From NCBI GenBank assembly GCA_947259165.1, contig CAMYKY010000052.1:1-32196 (forward strand): a stretch of DNA of 32,196 nucleotides. The letters are read 5' to 3'. This DNA comes from an uncultured Acidobacteriota bacterium (GTDB taxonomy: Bacteria; Acidobacteriota; Vicinamibacteria; Marinacidobacterales; SMYC01). Positions within the stretch are counted from its first letter, which is position 1; every line of letters starts with the position of its first letter. Below, piece by piece: positions 8,559 to 16,894 of the stretch. The notes beneath the pieces are model-generated. The model saw only the letters and a list, made by a program, of their open reading frames with translations, did no database searches and had not been told where the DNA came from. The translations under genes and the position numbers were made by a program.

Positions 8559-9575
8559 ATGACCGAATCTTCGATGGGGTCCTTCATTCATGGCCTTCCG
8601 AAAGCGGAGCTCCATCTCCACATCGAGGGCTCGCTCGAGCCGGAGCTGATGTTCGAGCTCGCCAAACGCAACGGTATCGTCGTTCCCTACGCTTCCGTAG
8701 AAGAGGTGCGGCGGGCGTATGAGTTCACGGACCTTCAGTCGTTTCTCGACGTGTACTACGAAGGGGCCAAGGTATTGCTCGAAGAGCAGGACTTCTACGA
8801 CCTGGCCTTCGCGTACATCAAGAAGGTCTCGGAACAAAACGTCCGGCATATCGAGATCTTCTTCGACCCTCAAACTCACACGGACCGCGGCGTGTCCTTC
8901 GAGACCGTGATCATCGGACTGCGGCGAGCACTGGATGACGCCCAGAGCCAGCTCGACATCTCCTCCAATTTGATCCTCTGCTTCCTACGGCACTTGAGCG
9001 CGGACGCCGCGATGGAGACGCTCGAGCGCGCAGTTCCTTTCCGTGACTGGATTGCCGCGGTGGGTCTCGACTCTTCCGAGCTCGGTCACCCTCCGTCGAA
9101 GTTCGAGCGTGTGTTCGACAAGGCGTTGTCGCTCAACTTGAAGACAGTGGCGCATGCTGGGGAAGAAGGTCCACCCGACTACATTTGGCAAGCTCTGGAC
9201 TTACTCGACGTCTCTCGCATCGACCACGGAGTGCGTTGCCTCGAAGACCCGGATCTCGTCGAGGTGCTGCGGAAAAAGCACTTGCCGCTGACGGTTTGTC
9301 CTCTATCCAACGTCAAGCTCGGGGTGTTCAAGACGCTGGAAGATCACAATCTCAAAGAGCTTCTCGACGCGGGTCTTTGCGCTACGGTCAACTCTGACGA
9401 CCCCGCGTATTTCGGCGGTTACATCGAGGAGAACTTTGTCGCGGTTCAACGGGCTTTGGGCCTCACACGACATCATCTTTATCAGCTGGTGCGAAATAGC
9501 TTCGAAGCCAGTTTTCTCTCGGGGGAGCATCAGAGCGAGCTGGTTCGGGAGCTCGACGATTACGTCGGCGGTTAG
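8559..9575 (+). CDS. Adenine deaminase (adenosine-deaminase-like type 2)
   Basis: A 338-aa zinc amidohydrolase that converts adenine to hypoxanthine and ammonia in purine salvage. Zinc and catalytic residues are in place: H19-x-H21 in LHLHIEG, H199 and E202 in HAGEEGPP, H223 in RIDHGVR and D280-D281 in [11 protein letters not shown]. The signature [15 protein letters not shown] and [13 protein letters not shown] place it with the bacterial adenine deaminases related to yeast Aah1, rather than with true adenosine deaminase; adenosine activity remains an alternative. It is cytoplasmic, with no signal peptide. ATG 8559 follows AAAAGG. It lies 60 bp downstream of the GH2 gene on the same strand, with no evident functional link, and repeat R3 follows its stop. 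Confidence 0.9.
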   Translation: MTESSMGSFIHGLPKAELHLHIEGSLEPELMFELAKRNGIVVPYASVEEVRRAYEFTDLQSFLDVYYEGAKVLLEEQDFYDLAFAYIKKVSEQNVRHIEIFFDPQTHTDRGVSFETVIIGLRRALDDAQSQLDISSNLILCFLRHLSADAAMETLERAVPFRDWIAAVGLDSSELGHPPSKFERVFDKALSLNLKTVAHAGEEGPPDYIWQALDLLDVSRIDHGVRCLEDPDLVEVLRKKHLPLTVCPLSNVKLGVFKTLEDHNLKELLDAGLCATVNSDDPAYFGGYIEENFVAVQRALGLTRHHLYQLVRNSFEASFLSGEHQSELVRELDDYVGG

Positions 9576-9590
9576 TGAGCCACGAGTTGC

Positions 9591-9647
9591 ACCCCCTCAC
9601 CCGACGGCGCAAGCGCCCTCGACCTCTCCCCCCGGGGGGAGAGGTTA
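9591..9647. repeat. C-rich hairpin repeat, copy R3
   Basis: CCCCTCACCC, then a GGCGC-aa-GCGCC stem, then CGA and a perfect 22-bp palindrome at 9623-9644 (CCTCTCCCCCC and its complement), then TTAC. It sits 15 bp after the adenine deaminase stop and upstream of the next co-directional gene, a position consistent with a terminator. Confidence 0.85.
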
Positions 9648-9692
9648 CTTTGAGGAAGAAGCGGTTCGTCGTTTTGTCGACCGTGAGTGGCG

Positions 9693-9701
9693 TGGTAGCG
9701 T
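9693..9701 (+). promoter_or_regulatory. Possible extended -10 (TGGTAGCGT) for the cyclase-fold gene
   Basis: A TGnTAnnnT match lies 6 nt before the ATG at 9708, which would put the transcript start at or next to the start codon. No Shine-Dalgarno sequence or good -35 box is seen. The hexamer TAGCGT is a weak match by itself. Confidence 0.3.
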
Positions 9702-9707
9702 GAACCC

Positions 9708-10772
9708 ATGCGTTGGATTTCGAGTCTTATTCTGGCCGCGTTGGCGACTAGTGTCGCGGCTTCCGAGTCGTGGGATCGGAAAGCGGCGGCGCAGTACTTG
9801 GATGCACGAGCCGAAATGTGGATGACGCGCTCCCGAGCGCGCCAAAAGCTGACCACCTCGTGCATTTCTTGTCATACGGCGCTGCCGTACCTGCTTTCAC
9901 GTGCGTCCCTCGGATCGCAGGCGGAGCCCGCACTAGCTCTCTTCGCAGACGTCGAAGCGCGAGTCGAGAACTGGGACGACGTAAAGGTTTGGTACGACAC
10001 GAGCCGCGGCGAAGAAAAGCCAACGCAATCTTGGGCCACTGAATCGGTCATCAACGCGCTCGTGCTAACGACGCGCGATCGGCGGGACCACGGCTCTTTG
10101 ACCGACGAGGCCAAGACCGCGCTTCGACATATGTGGGCGCAGCAGAACGACGACGGCTTTTGGCCATGGCTTCATTTCGGTCTCGGTCCATGGGAGGCCG
10201 ACACCAGTGAATACTGGGGCGCCTCCTTGGCTGCAGTCGCCGCGATGTCCGTGAGCCACGAGCTACCCCCGCCCGTCAAAGTGGTTGCGAAGCTCCGCGG
10301 CTATCTGCGCTCGGGGCTCGCGCGCGATTTGAACGTCAACAATCGACTCGGTCTTCTGTGGGCCGCGAGCACATGGGACGGACTGTTGTCCAAGGCGGAA
10401 CAACACCAGTTGGTCGACGACGTCCTGGCGCGTCAACGACCCGATGGAGGATTCCGGCTCGCCGACTTGGCGCCCTGGCCAGCCAAAGACGGCACACCGC
10501 CGAACCCATCCAGCGACGGACTCGCGACCGCGTTGACGACATTCGTGCTACAAAAGCTCGACGAGCCACGCGTGGCCGAAACGATAGTTCGCGGCATTTC
10601 GTGGCTCGAGCAAAATCAAAAAGCCGACGGTCGCTGGGAAACGCTTTCATTGAACAAGGACCGCAGCAAGGAAGAGGACTTCACGCGTTTGTTGATGTCG
10701 GATGCCGCGACAGGGTTCGCCGTTCTCGCATTGACGTCAGCGACGGACGCGTCGAAACCAACCGAGCCCTAG
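9708..10772 (+). CDS. Secreted squalene-cyclase-fold repeat protein with a CXXCH motif
   Basis: A 354-aa protein with a signal peptide (MRWISSLILAALATSVAAS). Directly after it comes SC52-I-S-C55-H56-TALPYLL, a CXXCH haem-c attachment motif. The rest looks like an alpha/alpha toroid of prenyltransferase/squalene-oxidase repeats, with QW-type motifs QQNDDGFWPW, QRPDGGFRL and QKADGRWET. The catalytic DXDD of squalene-hopene cyclase is not seen, so a terpene cyclase activity is unlikely. A periplasmic c-type cytochrome with a toroid domain, or a structural metal site, are both possible. Proteins of this CXSCHT-plus-toroid type occur in Acidobacteria and Planctomycetes without known function. Its stop codon lies inside a short inverted repeat shared with the convergent gene. 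Confidence 0.8.
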   Translation: MRWISSLILAALATSVAASESWDRKAAAQYLDARAEMWMTRSRARQKLTTSCISCHTALPYLLSRASLGSQAEPALALFADVEARVENWDDVKVWYDTSRGEEKPTQSWATESVINALVLTTRDRRDHGSLTDEAKTALRHMWAQQNDDGFWPWLHFGLGPWEADTSEYWGASLAAVAAMSVSHELPPPVKVVAKLRGYLRSGLARDLNVNNRLGLLWAASTWDGLLSKAEQHQLVDDVLARQRPDGGFRLADLAPWPAKDGTPPNPSSDGLATALTTFVLQKLDEPRVAETIVRGISWLEQNQKADGRWETLSLNKDRSKEEDFTRLLMSDAATGFAVLALTSATDASKPTEP

Positions 10773-10783
10773 CCAAGCTAGGG
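10767..10783. terminator. Inverted repeat containing both convergent stop codons
   Basis: CCCTAG-ccaag-CTAGGG is a perfect 6-bp stem with a 5-nt loop. The plus-strand stop TAG is 10770-10772 and the minus-strand stop (cta) is 10778-10780, both within the stem arms. It has no T-tract, so termination is only a possibility. Confidence 0.35.
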
Positions 10784-11227
10784 TCCGGAGCTTCGTCGGA
10801 ACCCCATCCGATTGCCGCTCGGAAACTCGATGAGGATCCGGTCGTCGACAAACTCGAGGCGGCACGGCTCGATCACGGGGTCCTTCACCGCAGGGATATC
10901 AAATCGTAGCGGGATCGCCGCCAGCGCCTTGATCTCGTTGCCGGCGATTACCAGATAGTCGCGCGTCAATACCAGCTTGTCGCCTTCGAGCGTGTACGGC
11001 CCCCCTTCGCCGGCACCACGCTGCGGCTTGCCGTCGTCGTCCTTGACGAAGTAAACGACGCTCCAATCGCTCTCGCTGAAAATCATCAAGCCCTCGACGT
11101 GATGGACTTCGCCGCTTTTCAAAACGTAGCTTTCCGCCCTCCACGCGCCTCGCACATCATTCGCCTGCGCGCCAACAACGCTTGCCATCAGCATGACCGC
11201 GCCGAGCATTTGGACCAGAGCTCGCAT
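10778..11227 (-). CDS. Small secreted protein, lipocalin-like (function unknown)
   Basis: A 149-aa protein with a signal peptide (MRALVQMLGAVMLMASVVGAQA). The mature part opens NDVRGAWRAESYVLKSGEVHHVEG, then SDWSVVYFVKDDDGKP, a beta-rich pattern of small lipocalin-like or DUF1579-like secreted proteins. GGAGG (11235-11239 on this strand) lies 7 nt before the ATG and fixes the start. That GGAGG is also the penultimate codons of the decayed propeller gene just upstream, so the two were probably once translationally coupled; its own promoter may now be lost. No catalytic residues are recognisable. Confidence 0.75.
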   Translation of the reverse strand: MRALVQMLGAVMLMASVVGAQANDVRGAWRAESYVLKSGEVHHVEGLMIFSESDWSVVYFVKDDDGKPQRGAGEGGPYTLEGDKLVLTRDYLVIAGNEIKALAAIPLRFDIPAVKDPVIEPCRLEFVDDRILIEFPSGNRMGFRRSSGP

Positions 11228-11230
11228 CGT

Positions 11231-11395
11231 CTATCCTCCGTCGTGTGTAGCTTCGAGCCAATTGAGGACCACGTCGAAATGCGGCGTCGTACCCTCGGCG
11301 TCGTGAACCATCACGAATCGCTGCCCGTCCGGCGAAACAGCATAGGTCTCCGCGACGTATTCGGGGAGAGTAGCGGCTTGGCGGACGCGACACAA
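11231..11395 (-). pseudogene. C-terminal stump of a TolB/WD40-like beta-propeller gene
   Basis: On the minus strand the frame reads QAATLPEYVAETYAVSPDG, then QRFVMVHDAEG, then HFDVVLNWLEATHDGG-stop (TAG at 11231-11233). The pair 'YxVSPDGQRF' and 'VVLNWLE' is the characteristic C-terminus of PD40/TolB-like propeller proteins and propeller-bearing Ser/Thr kinases of Acidobacteria. Only 54 codons remain; an in-frame stop bounds it at 11396-11398 and the rest of the gene is absent. Hairpin element E1 begins 35 bp further on, so insertion or deletion there may have removed the body of the gene. Confidence 0.65.
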
Positions 11396-11433
11396 CTAGC
11401 TCACACGGTGTTAGAATCGGGCTCGTCGCTAGA

Positions 11434-11598
11434 CTAGTGTCTCGTCTCAGAAGTTCTGTGCATAAAGCTCTAGGTCATTTTGTGCGCTGGCGAGACGTGA
11501 ATTCGATGGCATATCTGGATATTTCGAGGATTCACAACGAAGCCAGCGCGCAAAAGGGCCCGAGATTTATGTACAGAACTTCTGGGACGGGACACTAG
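11434..11598 (+). repeat. Palindromic hairpin element E1 (possible structured RNA or MITE)
   Basis: About 165 bp that folds end to end. The left arm (11434-11486) is complementary to the right arm (11547-11598): CTAGTGTC pairs with GACACTAG, CAGAAGTTCTGT with ACAGAACTTCTG. The 60-bp core (11487-11546) reads CTGGCGAG-n-CG, 12 nt, CATATCT-n-GATAT, 12 nt, CAACGAAGCCAG; the same layout is found in E2 at 17880-17939. Arm mispairs on the plus strand are G.U-type at 11442, 11447, 11460, 11475 and 11483. It lies in the gap of a divergent region, ending 15 nt before the ATG of the TolB-CehA gene. No coding capacity or transposase is present. Confidence 0.85.
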
Positions 11599-11613
11599 AC
11601 CAAGGGGGTACCC

Positions 11614-14217
11614 ATGAACGCACCTGGTCGCAAAACGCTATGGACGGTGCTCGCCGTCCTCACGCTCTCGCCGATTGCACTCGCTCATTGGGGCGTTCCC
11701 GACCCGCCGCGCGGGCCGCGAGAGCGCTCGTATCCGGCCGCGCGCCATGGCGGGAACTACATGCACAACTACTACTTCCCTCCGGCGCCGAGCTCGACCC
11801 CGTGGGCGCCAGCGTGGTCGCCCGATGGACGCTACGTCGCCGTTTCCATGGCGGGGTCGATCTGGCGCGTGGATCCGGCGAATGGAAGAGCCGAGGAGCT
11901 CACCTACAACGAGAAGTATCACTCCTCGCCGGATTGGTCTTCGGACGGGAACTGGCTCGTCTACACCGCGGACGACGGCGGCAAGACGATCCAGCTCGAG
12001 ATTTTGAATGTCGCGACGGGCGAATCCCATGCGCTGACGAACGACGAGCATATCTACGCGGACCCAATGTTCTCACCCGACGGCAAGACGCTCGCCTACG
12101 TGTCGACGAAACCGAACGGCTACTTCAACGTCTACACCCGAGAGCTCGCAAACGGTCAGTGGGCTGGTGACGAAGTCGCAATCACTGAAGACCACCAATA
12201 CCCGCGCGACCGACTCTACTTCGGCGAGTGGGACATGCACATCACTCCCGAATGGACACGCGACGGCAAGCAGCTTCTCATCGTCTCCAATCGAGGCCTG
12301 CCACTGGGTTCAGGGAACATTTGGCGTAGCGCAGCCTCGACGCACGCGATGGAAGAGGCCGAGGCCGTTTTGGTGGAACAATCGCTCTACCGCGCGCGGC
12401 CGGACGTTTCGATCGACGGCAAGCGATTCGTCTATTCCTCCACCGGCGGCACATCGGATCAGTACGCGAATCTTTACGTCCTTCCGGTAGCCGGCGGCCA
12501 ACCGTACAAGCTCACATTCTACGAGCACGACGCCTTCCATCCACGATGGTCTCCGGACGGCGAGTGGATCGCCTACATCTCGAACGAAGGAGGACTCCCC
12601 CAACTCGAGCTGCTCGAGACCTATGGCGGCGAACGCAGGAAAGTGCACATCAACGATCGACGCTGGAAGCGCCCGATGGGAATCTTGTCGGCGCGGATCG
12701 TAGACGGGTCGAGGGACGAAGTGACCCACGCGCGCATCCACCTCACTGCCGCGGATGGCAAGTTTTACTGTCCACCCGAGACGTTCGCACGCTTCACTCA
12801 GGGAGGAATCGATCACATCTTTCACTCGACGGGTGAATTCCGTGTCGATGTACCGGTGGGAGCGGTCAACGTCACGGCAGTCAAAGGCTTCGAGTTTTGG
12901 CCGAAAGAACAGGAGATCGAAATTCGTGCGGGCGAGGTGACCCAGGTCGACCTCGAGCTCGAGCCTATGGCCGATATGGCCGCCAAGGGCTGGTACAGCG
13001 GCTCGACCCACATGCACATGAACTACGGCGGGAACCTTTACAACACGCTCGAGAATCTCATGCTCATGTCGGCGGCGGAGGACCAGGACGTCGTCAACGA
13101 GCTCATCGCCAACAAGGACAACCGCGTTCTCGACTATCAGTACTTCATTCCTGGAGGCGGTGCGCATCCGCTATCGACGCCGGATCGTCTGCTGATGGTA
13201 GGACAAGAGTACCGACCGCCCTTCTATGGTCACGTCACTCTCATTGGCCTTCGCGAGCATCTACTGTCGCCGTGGGCGACGGGCTACGAAGGAACGGCGG
13301 TGGAGAGTCTGTACCCGAGCAACACCGACATGTTGCGAAAAGCGAAGGCGCAGCATGCGACCACCGGTTACGCACACGCATTCTTCGGAGAAGAAGACCC
13401 GATCGACCGGGGGCTGGGGGTGGCCCGCGGCTTCATGGTCGATGCCGCGTTCGACACGACGGACGGGGTGGAGTGGTCGTTCTCCGGACGAGCGACGTTT
13501 CACCCGTGGTATGCGGTTTTGAACAACGGGCTTCGCGTGACGGCCACCGGTGGAGACGACGCAATGAGCGACCTCCACGTGAGCAAGATGCCAGGCTCGG
13601 CACGTACTTACGTTTACACCGGCGGCGCGGGTCTCGACCCCGAAGCGTGGAAGCGCGGATTGCGCGAAGGCAGGGCGTTCGTGAGCACGGGACCCCTCGT
13701 CGAAATGACGGTCGACGGGCGGATGCCGGGCGACGACCTGGAGCTTCCGACGGGCGGGGGTGAGGTCGAAATTGACGTCCGCATTCGCTCGATCACGCCT
13801 ATCTCCAAAGTGATGTTGATCTGGAACGCGGAGCTCGTCGAGGAGATCCCGCTGGCCGGGGATCGCAAGCGTCTCGACTACACGACGAAGGTGCGGGTGA
13901 GTCGAAGTGGATGGTTCCACGTGCGGGCCGAAGGGGTCCGGGAGGAAAGCTACCCGCTCGATACCGGCTTTGCGCAAGGGTTCACCAACCCCATTTGGGT
14001 CACGGTGGGTGGACGGCCGGTTCGCAATCTCGAGGCCGCCCAGTACTCGATCGAATGGATCGACAAGCTGACGGCCATGGCAGAGGCGGCGCCAGGGTGG
14101 CGATCGCAGTGGGAAAAGGATCATGTCTTTGGGCAATTTCGCGAAGCTCGCGCGATTTATGAAGGTTTTGCGCGGGAAGCCCGGGGGACGGAACCGACGG
14201 AGGCGCTTCAGCCGTAA
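11614..14217 (+). CDS. Secreted TolB/PD40 beta-propeller fused to a CehA/McbA (PHP-like) metallohydrolase
   Basis: An 867-aa protein with a signal peptide (MNAPGRKTLWTVLAVLTLSPIALA). Residues about 60-345 are PD40/TolB repeats, seen as WSPDGRYVAVS, WSSDGNWLVYT, FSPDGKTLAYVS, WTRDGKQLLIVS and WSPDGEWIAYIS. A carboxypeptidase-regulatory-like beta segment follows (about 355-450), then a CehA/McbA-type PHP domain beginning GWYSGSTH466-M-H468-MNYGG, with the HxH metal ligands of the superfamily, and ending near REGRAFVSTGP. CehA/McbA hydrolases use a metal centre to cleave esters or phosphoesters; the substrate here is unknown. The start is supported by AAGGGGG before ATG 11614. E1 ends 15 nt upstream, so the promoter must lie in or beyond E1. 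Confidence 0.9.
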   Translation: MNAPGRKTLWTVLAVLTLSPIALAHWGVPDPPRGPRERSYPAARHGGNYMHNYYFPPAPSSTPWAPAWSPDGRYVAVSMAGSIWRVDPANGRAEELTYNEKYHSSPDWSSDGNWLVYTADDGGKTIQLEILNVATGESHALTNDEHIYADPMFSPDGKTLAYVSTKPNGYFNVYTRELANGQWAGDEVAITEDHQYPRDRLYFGEWDMHITPEWTRDGKQLLIVSNRGLPLGSGNIWRSAASTHAMEEAEAVLVEQSLYRARPDVSIDGKRFVYSSTGGTSDQYANLYVLPVAGGQPYKLTFYEHDAFHPRWSPDGEWIAYISNEGGLPQLELLETYGGERRKVHINDRRWKRPMGILSARIVDGSRDEVTHARIHLTAADGKFYCPPETFARFTQGGIDHIFHSTGEFRVDVPVGAVNVTAVKGFEFWPKEQEIEIRAGEVTQVDLELEPMADMAAKGWYSGSTHMHMNYGGNLYNTLENLMLMSAAEDQDVVNELIANKDNRVLDYQYFIPGGGAHPLSTPDRLLMVGQEYRPPFYGHVTLIGLREHLLSPWATGYEGTAVESLYPSNTDMLRKAKAQHATTGYAHAFFGEEDPIDRGLGVARGFMVDAAFDTTDGVEWSFSGRATFHPWYAVLNNGLRVTATGGDDAMSDLHVSKMPGSARTYVYTGGAGLDPEAWKRGLREGRAFVSTGPLVEMTVDGRMPGDDLELPTGGGEVEIDVRIRSITPISKVMLIWNAELVEEIPLAGDRKRLDYTTKVRVSRSGWFHVRAEGVREESYPLDTGFAQGFTNPIWVTVGGRPVRNLEAAQYSIEWIDKLTAMAEAAPGWRSQWEKDHVFGQFREARAIYEGFAREARGTEPTEALQP

Positions 14218-14271
14218 GCTACTGTCAACAGGTCTATTAAACGCTAGCCGTCGTCTTGAACAATCACCTTA

Positions 14272-14300
14272 TTTACACTTTCTGTCGATTCGGGTATGCT
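14272..14300 (+). promoter_or_regulatory. Sigma-70-type promoter of the small four-cysteine protein
   Basis: TTTACA (14272-14277), a 17-nt spacer and TATGCT (14295-14300), followed 12 nt later by ATG 14313. The boxes and spacing are close to the sigma-70 consensus and support the short gene downstream. Confidence 0.6.
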
Positions 14301-14312
14301 TGGCTTCTCCCC

Positions 14313-14504
14313 ATGCCCCGTCCAGCTTGTGAGCGATGCGTCTTTTTCGTCCGGTCGTCGGTCGCGCGGGGGAAGTGTCGGCGGTTTCCTCCACTCGTGT
14401 ATTTTGATTCGCATTCGAAGCAGCCGTCGGAGCTTTGGCCTAGTGTTAACGAGAATTGGTGGTGCGGGGAGTTCCGAATTCGGGCGGAGCGCCCGAAGCA
14501 CTAG
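14313..14504 (+). CDS. Small four-cysteine protein (CX2C...C...WCGEF), likely metal-binding
   Basis: A 63-aa protein beginning MPRPAC6-E-R-C9, then GKC22-RRFPP, and ending WPSVNENWWC51-GEFR. The pattern CxxC, C-R-R-x-P-P and W-C-G-E-F is one I associate with a widespread family of very small uncharacterised bacterial and phage proteins; four cysteines suggest zinc or iron-sulfur binding. Support for a real gene is a sigma-70-like promoter 12 nt upstream, the conserved motif order, and hairpins at its 3' end. An ATG at 14256 would add 19 residues but lies upstream of that promoter, so 14313 is preferred. It is a single gene between two larger ones, with no partner. The role is unknown. Confidence 0.65.
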   Translation: MPRPACERCVFFVRSSVARGKCRRFPPLVYFDSHSKQPSELWPSVNENWWCGEFRIRAERPKH

Positions 14505-14545
14505 TGTCCGGCCCTATGAGAATGTGTCGACGACCTCGACGCATT
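14479..14545 (+). terminator. Two hairpins at the 3' end of the four-cysteine gene
   Basis: TTCGGGCG-gag-CGCCCGAA (14479-14497) is a perfect 8-bp stem inside the last codons. AATGTGTCGA-cgacc-TCGACGCATT (14521-14545) is a 10-bp stem with one G.U. Neither is followed by a clear T-tract, so factor-independent termination is plausible but unproven. Confidence 0.4.
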
Positions 14546-14676
14546 GTGAAATCAAAGGCTAACTTCCGGAATCGTCCGGGCCGCGAAACGCGTCGAGATC
14601 GGGCGGCAGCTCGTCAGGTCGTGGAAGGCGGTTTTTCGCGCCTTAAGTTTCGAGCTCTCGTCGCAACGTTTCCACG

Positions 14677-16740
14677 CTATTTCGACAGCGCAATCTCCTC
14701 GAGAAGCGACGTCGCGGAATAGACTTTTTCGAGCGCTTCGAGCATGGCAGGCGTATCGACCGACACCGTGCGGTTGTTCGCGGGATTGAACCAGTAGGCT
14801 CCCGCAATCGAGTGGATATTGCCGTCAAAGGCAATCCCCACGAGACGACCTTGAGCGTCGAGCACCGGGCTTCCTGAATTGCCCCCGGTGATATCCGTGG
14901 TCGCGACGAAGTTGAACGCCGTCTTCGGGTCGAGCGCACCCTCTGCGCGCATCCACGACGCCGGGAGTTTGAACGGACGCTCCCCGGTGACACGGCCGAA
15001 GAGCTCGCCAATGCGCGTGAACGGGTCCAGGTCGGTGCCGTTCTCGCGCCACCCCTCTACTGCTCCGTAGGTGACTCGCAGGGTAAAGGTCGCGTCGGGG
15101 TAGGTATCCGTCCCCAGGATACGGAACCGGGCGGCTGCAATTTGCTCGCGTGCTTTCGCGCGTGGCGCCTCGACTTCGTCCTCGTAGCGTTTTCGGAGGG
15201 CCCGCGCGTCCGCATCGATAGATCGGGCGAGTCGGATCAGGGGGTCGTCGCTCGCTTCGATCGCTTCGATGCCGCCGTCCCAGAGATCGCGACGATAAGC
15301 CGCATCGGTGAGACGGGTGCCATGCGCCAGGCTTTTCGCGAGCGCTGCCGGCGATTCCATGCCCAACACCTTCTTCACGAGCGGGTCATCCGGCCCAAGC
15401 CACTCGCGCATTTTTTCGAGCGAAAACGTCAAACCGAGCTCTTCGTAGTCAGCGTTGATAGGCTGCTCGGCTAGAAGGCGTTGCTCGAGTCCGGGCAAAG
15501 CAGTTTCCGTGTAGCCTCGCAAGCGATCCTCGTTCGGTCGTTGTCTCTCTATGGCGACGCGAACGAGCGCGCGAGAAAAACCGAACAGCGAGCCGTAGAA
15601 CGCACCACCTTGTTCGATGAACAAGTATTCGTGATAGAAACTCCGATACGTCTCCATCGCGGAATCGACCCCCTGCCACGCGTCTGCGTAGGCTTTCGCG
15701 AGCTCTGGGTCGGCGGCGACCGACGCCCGCAACGTGGCTTCCGCTGCGGCTTTTTTCGACATCATCTCGTCATCGAGCAGCGCGAAGAGCTGATTGCGCC
15801 GAACTTTGATCCCGTTCTCAATACTCAGTATGCGTTGCTGAACAATCCGCGCCGCCTCCGGGCTCGTGTACTGCCACTGCAGCATGCGCCCACGCAGCTC
15901 CGAGTAACGGAGCAGCCACAGCGGGTACTCCACCTCCTCGAGATGGCGCAGCTCGGACATCGTCAGCAAACGCTGAGTCGTGCCCGGGTGGCCCACGACG
16001 AAAACCGGCTCGCCTGCGGTAGCGCCTTCGCTTCGCCAGGCTAGATGGTTCGGGGTCACCGCCGGCCGGCCGTCCTCGTAGGCACGCAGAAACGACATAT
16101 CAAGGTTGTAGCGAGGGAAGTTGAAATTGTCCGGGTCCCCGCCAAATGCGGCGATGTCCAGCTCGGGCGCGAAGACGAGCCGCACGTCCGTGTAGCGCTT
16201 GTACTTGTAGAGAAAATACTGCCCGCCTTGATAGAGGCTCACCGATTCGCAGCTCAGCGCACCCTCACTCGCCTCCTCGCAAGCCGTCTCGAGCTGGGTC
16301 TGAGTGCGTTTACGGGCATCGTTTGCCGCCGATTCGTCGAGCTGGGCGGTCGCCGCGGCGATCTTTGCGGTCACGTCCTCCATCTCGAGCAGAACCGAGA
16401 GTTGCTCGCGCTCGCACCGGAGCTCCTCTTCGGGCGTGACCGCCAGGAAACCCTCGTCGGAAAGGTTATGCTCGGCGTCGCTGTGCTCACGAACACACCC
16501 CCACACGCAGTGATTGTTCGTTAGCACCAATCCGTTGGGCGAGACGAACGAGCCGGTACAACCGCCTTCGATTCGAGTCGTCGCCAGCTGCACGGCGTCG
16601 AGCCAGCGCTGATCGATATCCACGCCGTATTTCTCGGCGACACGATCTGACGGGAAATTGTCGAGCGTCCACATCCCTTCGTCAGCGTGGGCCGTGACGG
16701 CGAGCAGACATCCCAGGAGAAGTGAAACGTTAGCTTGCAT
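14677..16740 (-). CDS. S46 family dipeptidyl-peptidase (DPP7/DPP11 type)
   Basis: A 687-aa secreted serine peptidase that removes dipeptides from the N-terminus of peptides in the periplasm. ATG 16740 is chosen over GTG 16758 because AGGGG sits just upstream and the signal peptide starts there (MQANVSLLLGCLLAVTAHA). The S46 landmarks are all present: DEGMWTLDNFP, LTNNH77CVWG (catalytic His), the FGGDPDNFNFPR segment with the catalytic Asp (D202 or D204), and TGGNS622GSPVLD (nucleophile), followed by GIAFDGNIHS. Length fits the family (about 700). Whether it prefers hydrophobic (DPP7) or acidic (DPP11) residues depends on one S1-pocket residue I could not place with certainty. It lies downstream of the PPOX gene with a 154-bp gap in which I see nothing notable. 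Confidence 0.95.
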   Translation of the reverse strand: MQANVSLLLGCLLAVTAHADEGMWTLDNFPSDRVAEKYGVDIDQRWLDAVQLATTRIEGGCTGSFVSPNGLVLTNNHCVWGCVREHSDAEHNLSDEGFLAVTPEEELRCEREQLSVLLEMEDVTAKIAAATAQLDESAANDARKRTQTQLETACEEASEGALSCESVSLYQGGQYFLYKYKRYTDVRLVFAPELDIAAFGGDPDNFNFPRYNLDMSFLRAYEDGRPAVTPNHLAWRSEGATAGEPVFVVGHPGTTQRLLTMSELRHLEEVEYPLWLLRYSELRGRMLQWQYTSPEAARIVQQRILSIENGIKVRRNQLFALLDDEMMSKKAAAEATLRASVAADPELAKAYADAWQGVDSAMETYRSFYHEYLFIEQGGAFYGSLFGFSRALVRVAIERQRPNEDRLRGYTETALPGLEQRLLAEQPINADYEELGLTFSLEKMREWLGPDDPLVKKVLGMESPAALAKSLAHGTRLTDAAYRRDLWDGGIEAIEASDDPLIRLARSIDADARALRKRYEDEVEAPRAKAREQIAAARFRILGTDTYPDATFTLRVTYGAVEGWRENGTDLDPFTRIGELFGRVTGERPFKLPASWMRAEGALDPKTAFNFVATTDITGGNSGSPVLDAQGRLVGIAFDGNIHSIAGAYWFNPANNRTVSVDTPAMLEALEKVYSATSLLEEIALSK

Positions 16741-16894
16741 GAATCCCCTTCGCGACACAGTCTACCACCCGCCTCACGTCACCTGGCGTCTCCCGAAACG
16801 TTCGATCGGGTGTTGTTGACGGTCGAGCTCACGTCGACGGTGCCTCGGCTCACGCCCGGCGACTTCGGCGCACGGGAGCCTCACCGGATTCGGG

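Noticed and set aside
14498..14512. CACTAGTGTCCGG, resembling the outer end of E1
   Set aside because: Only about 9 bases match; no E core or partner arm follows within 170 bp, so a third element is not supported.
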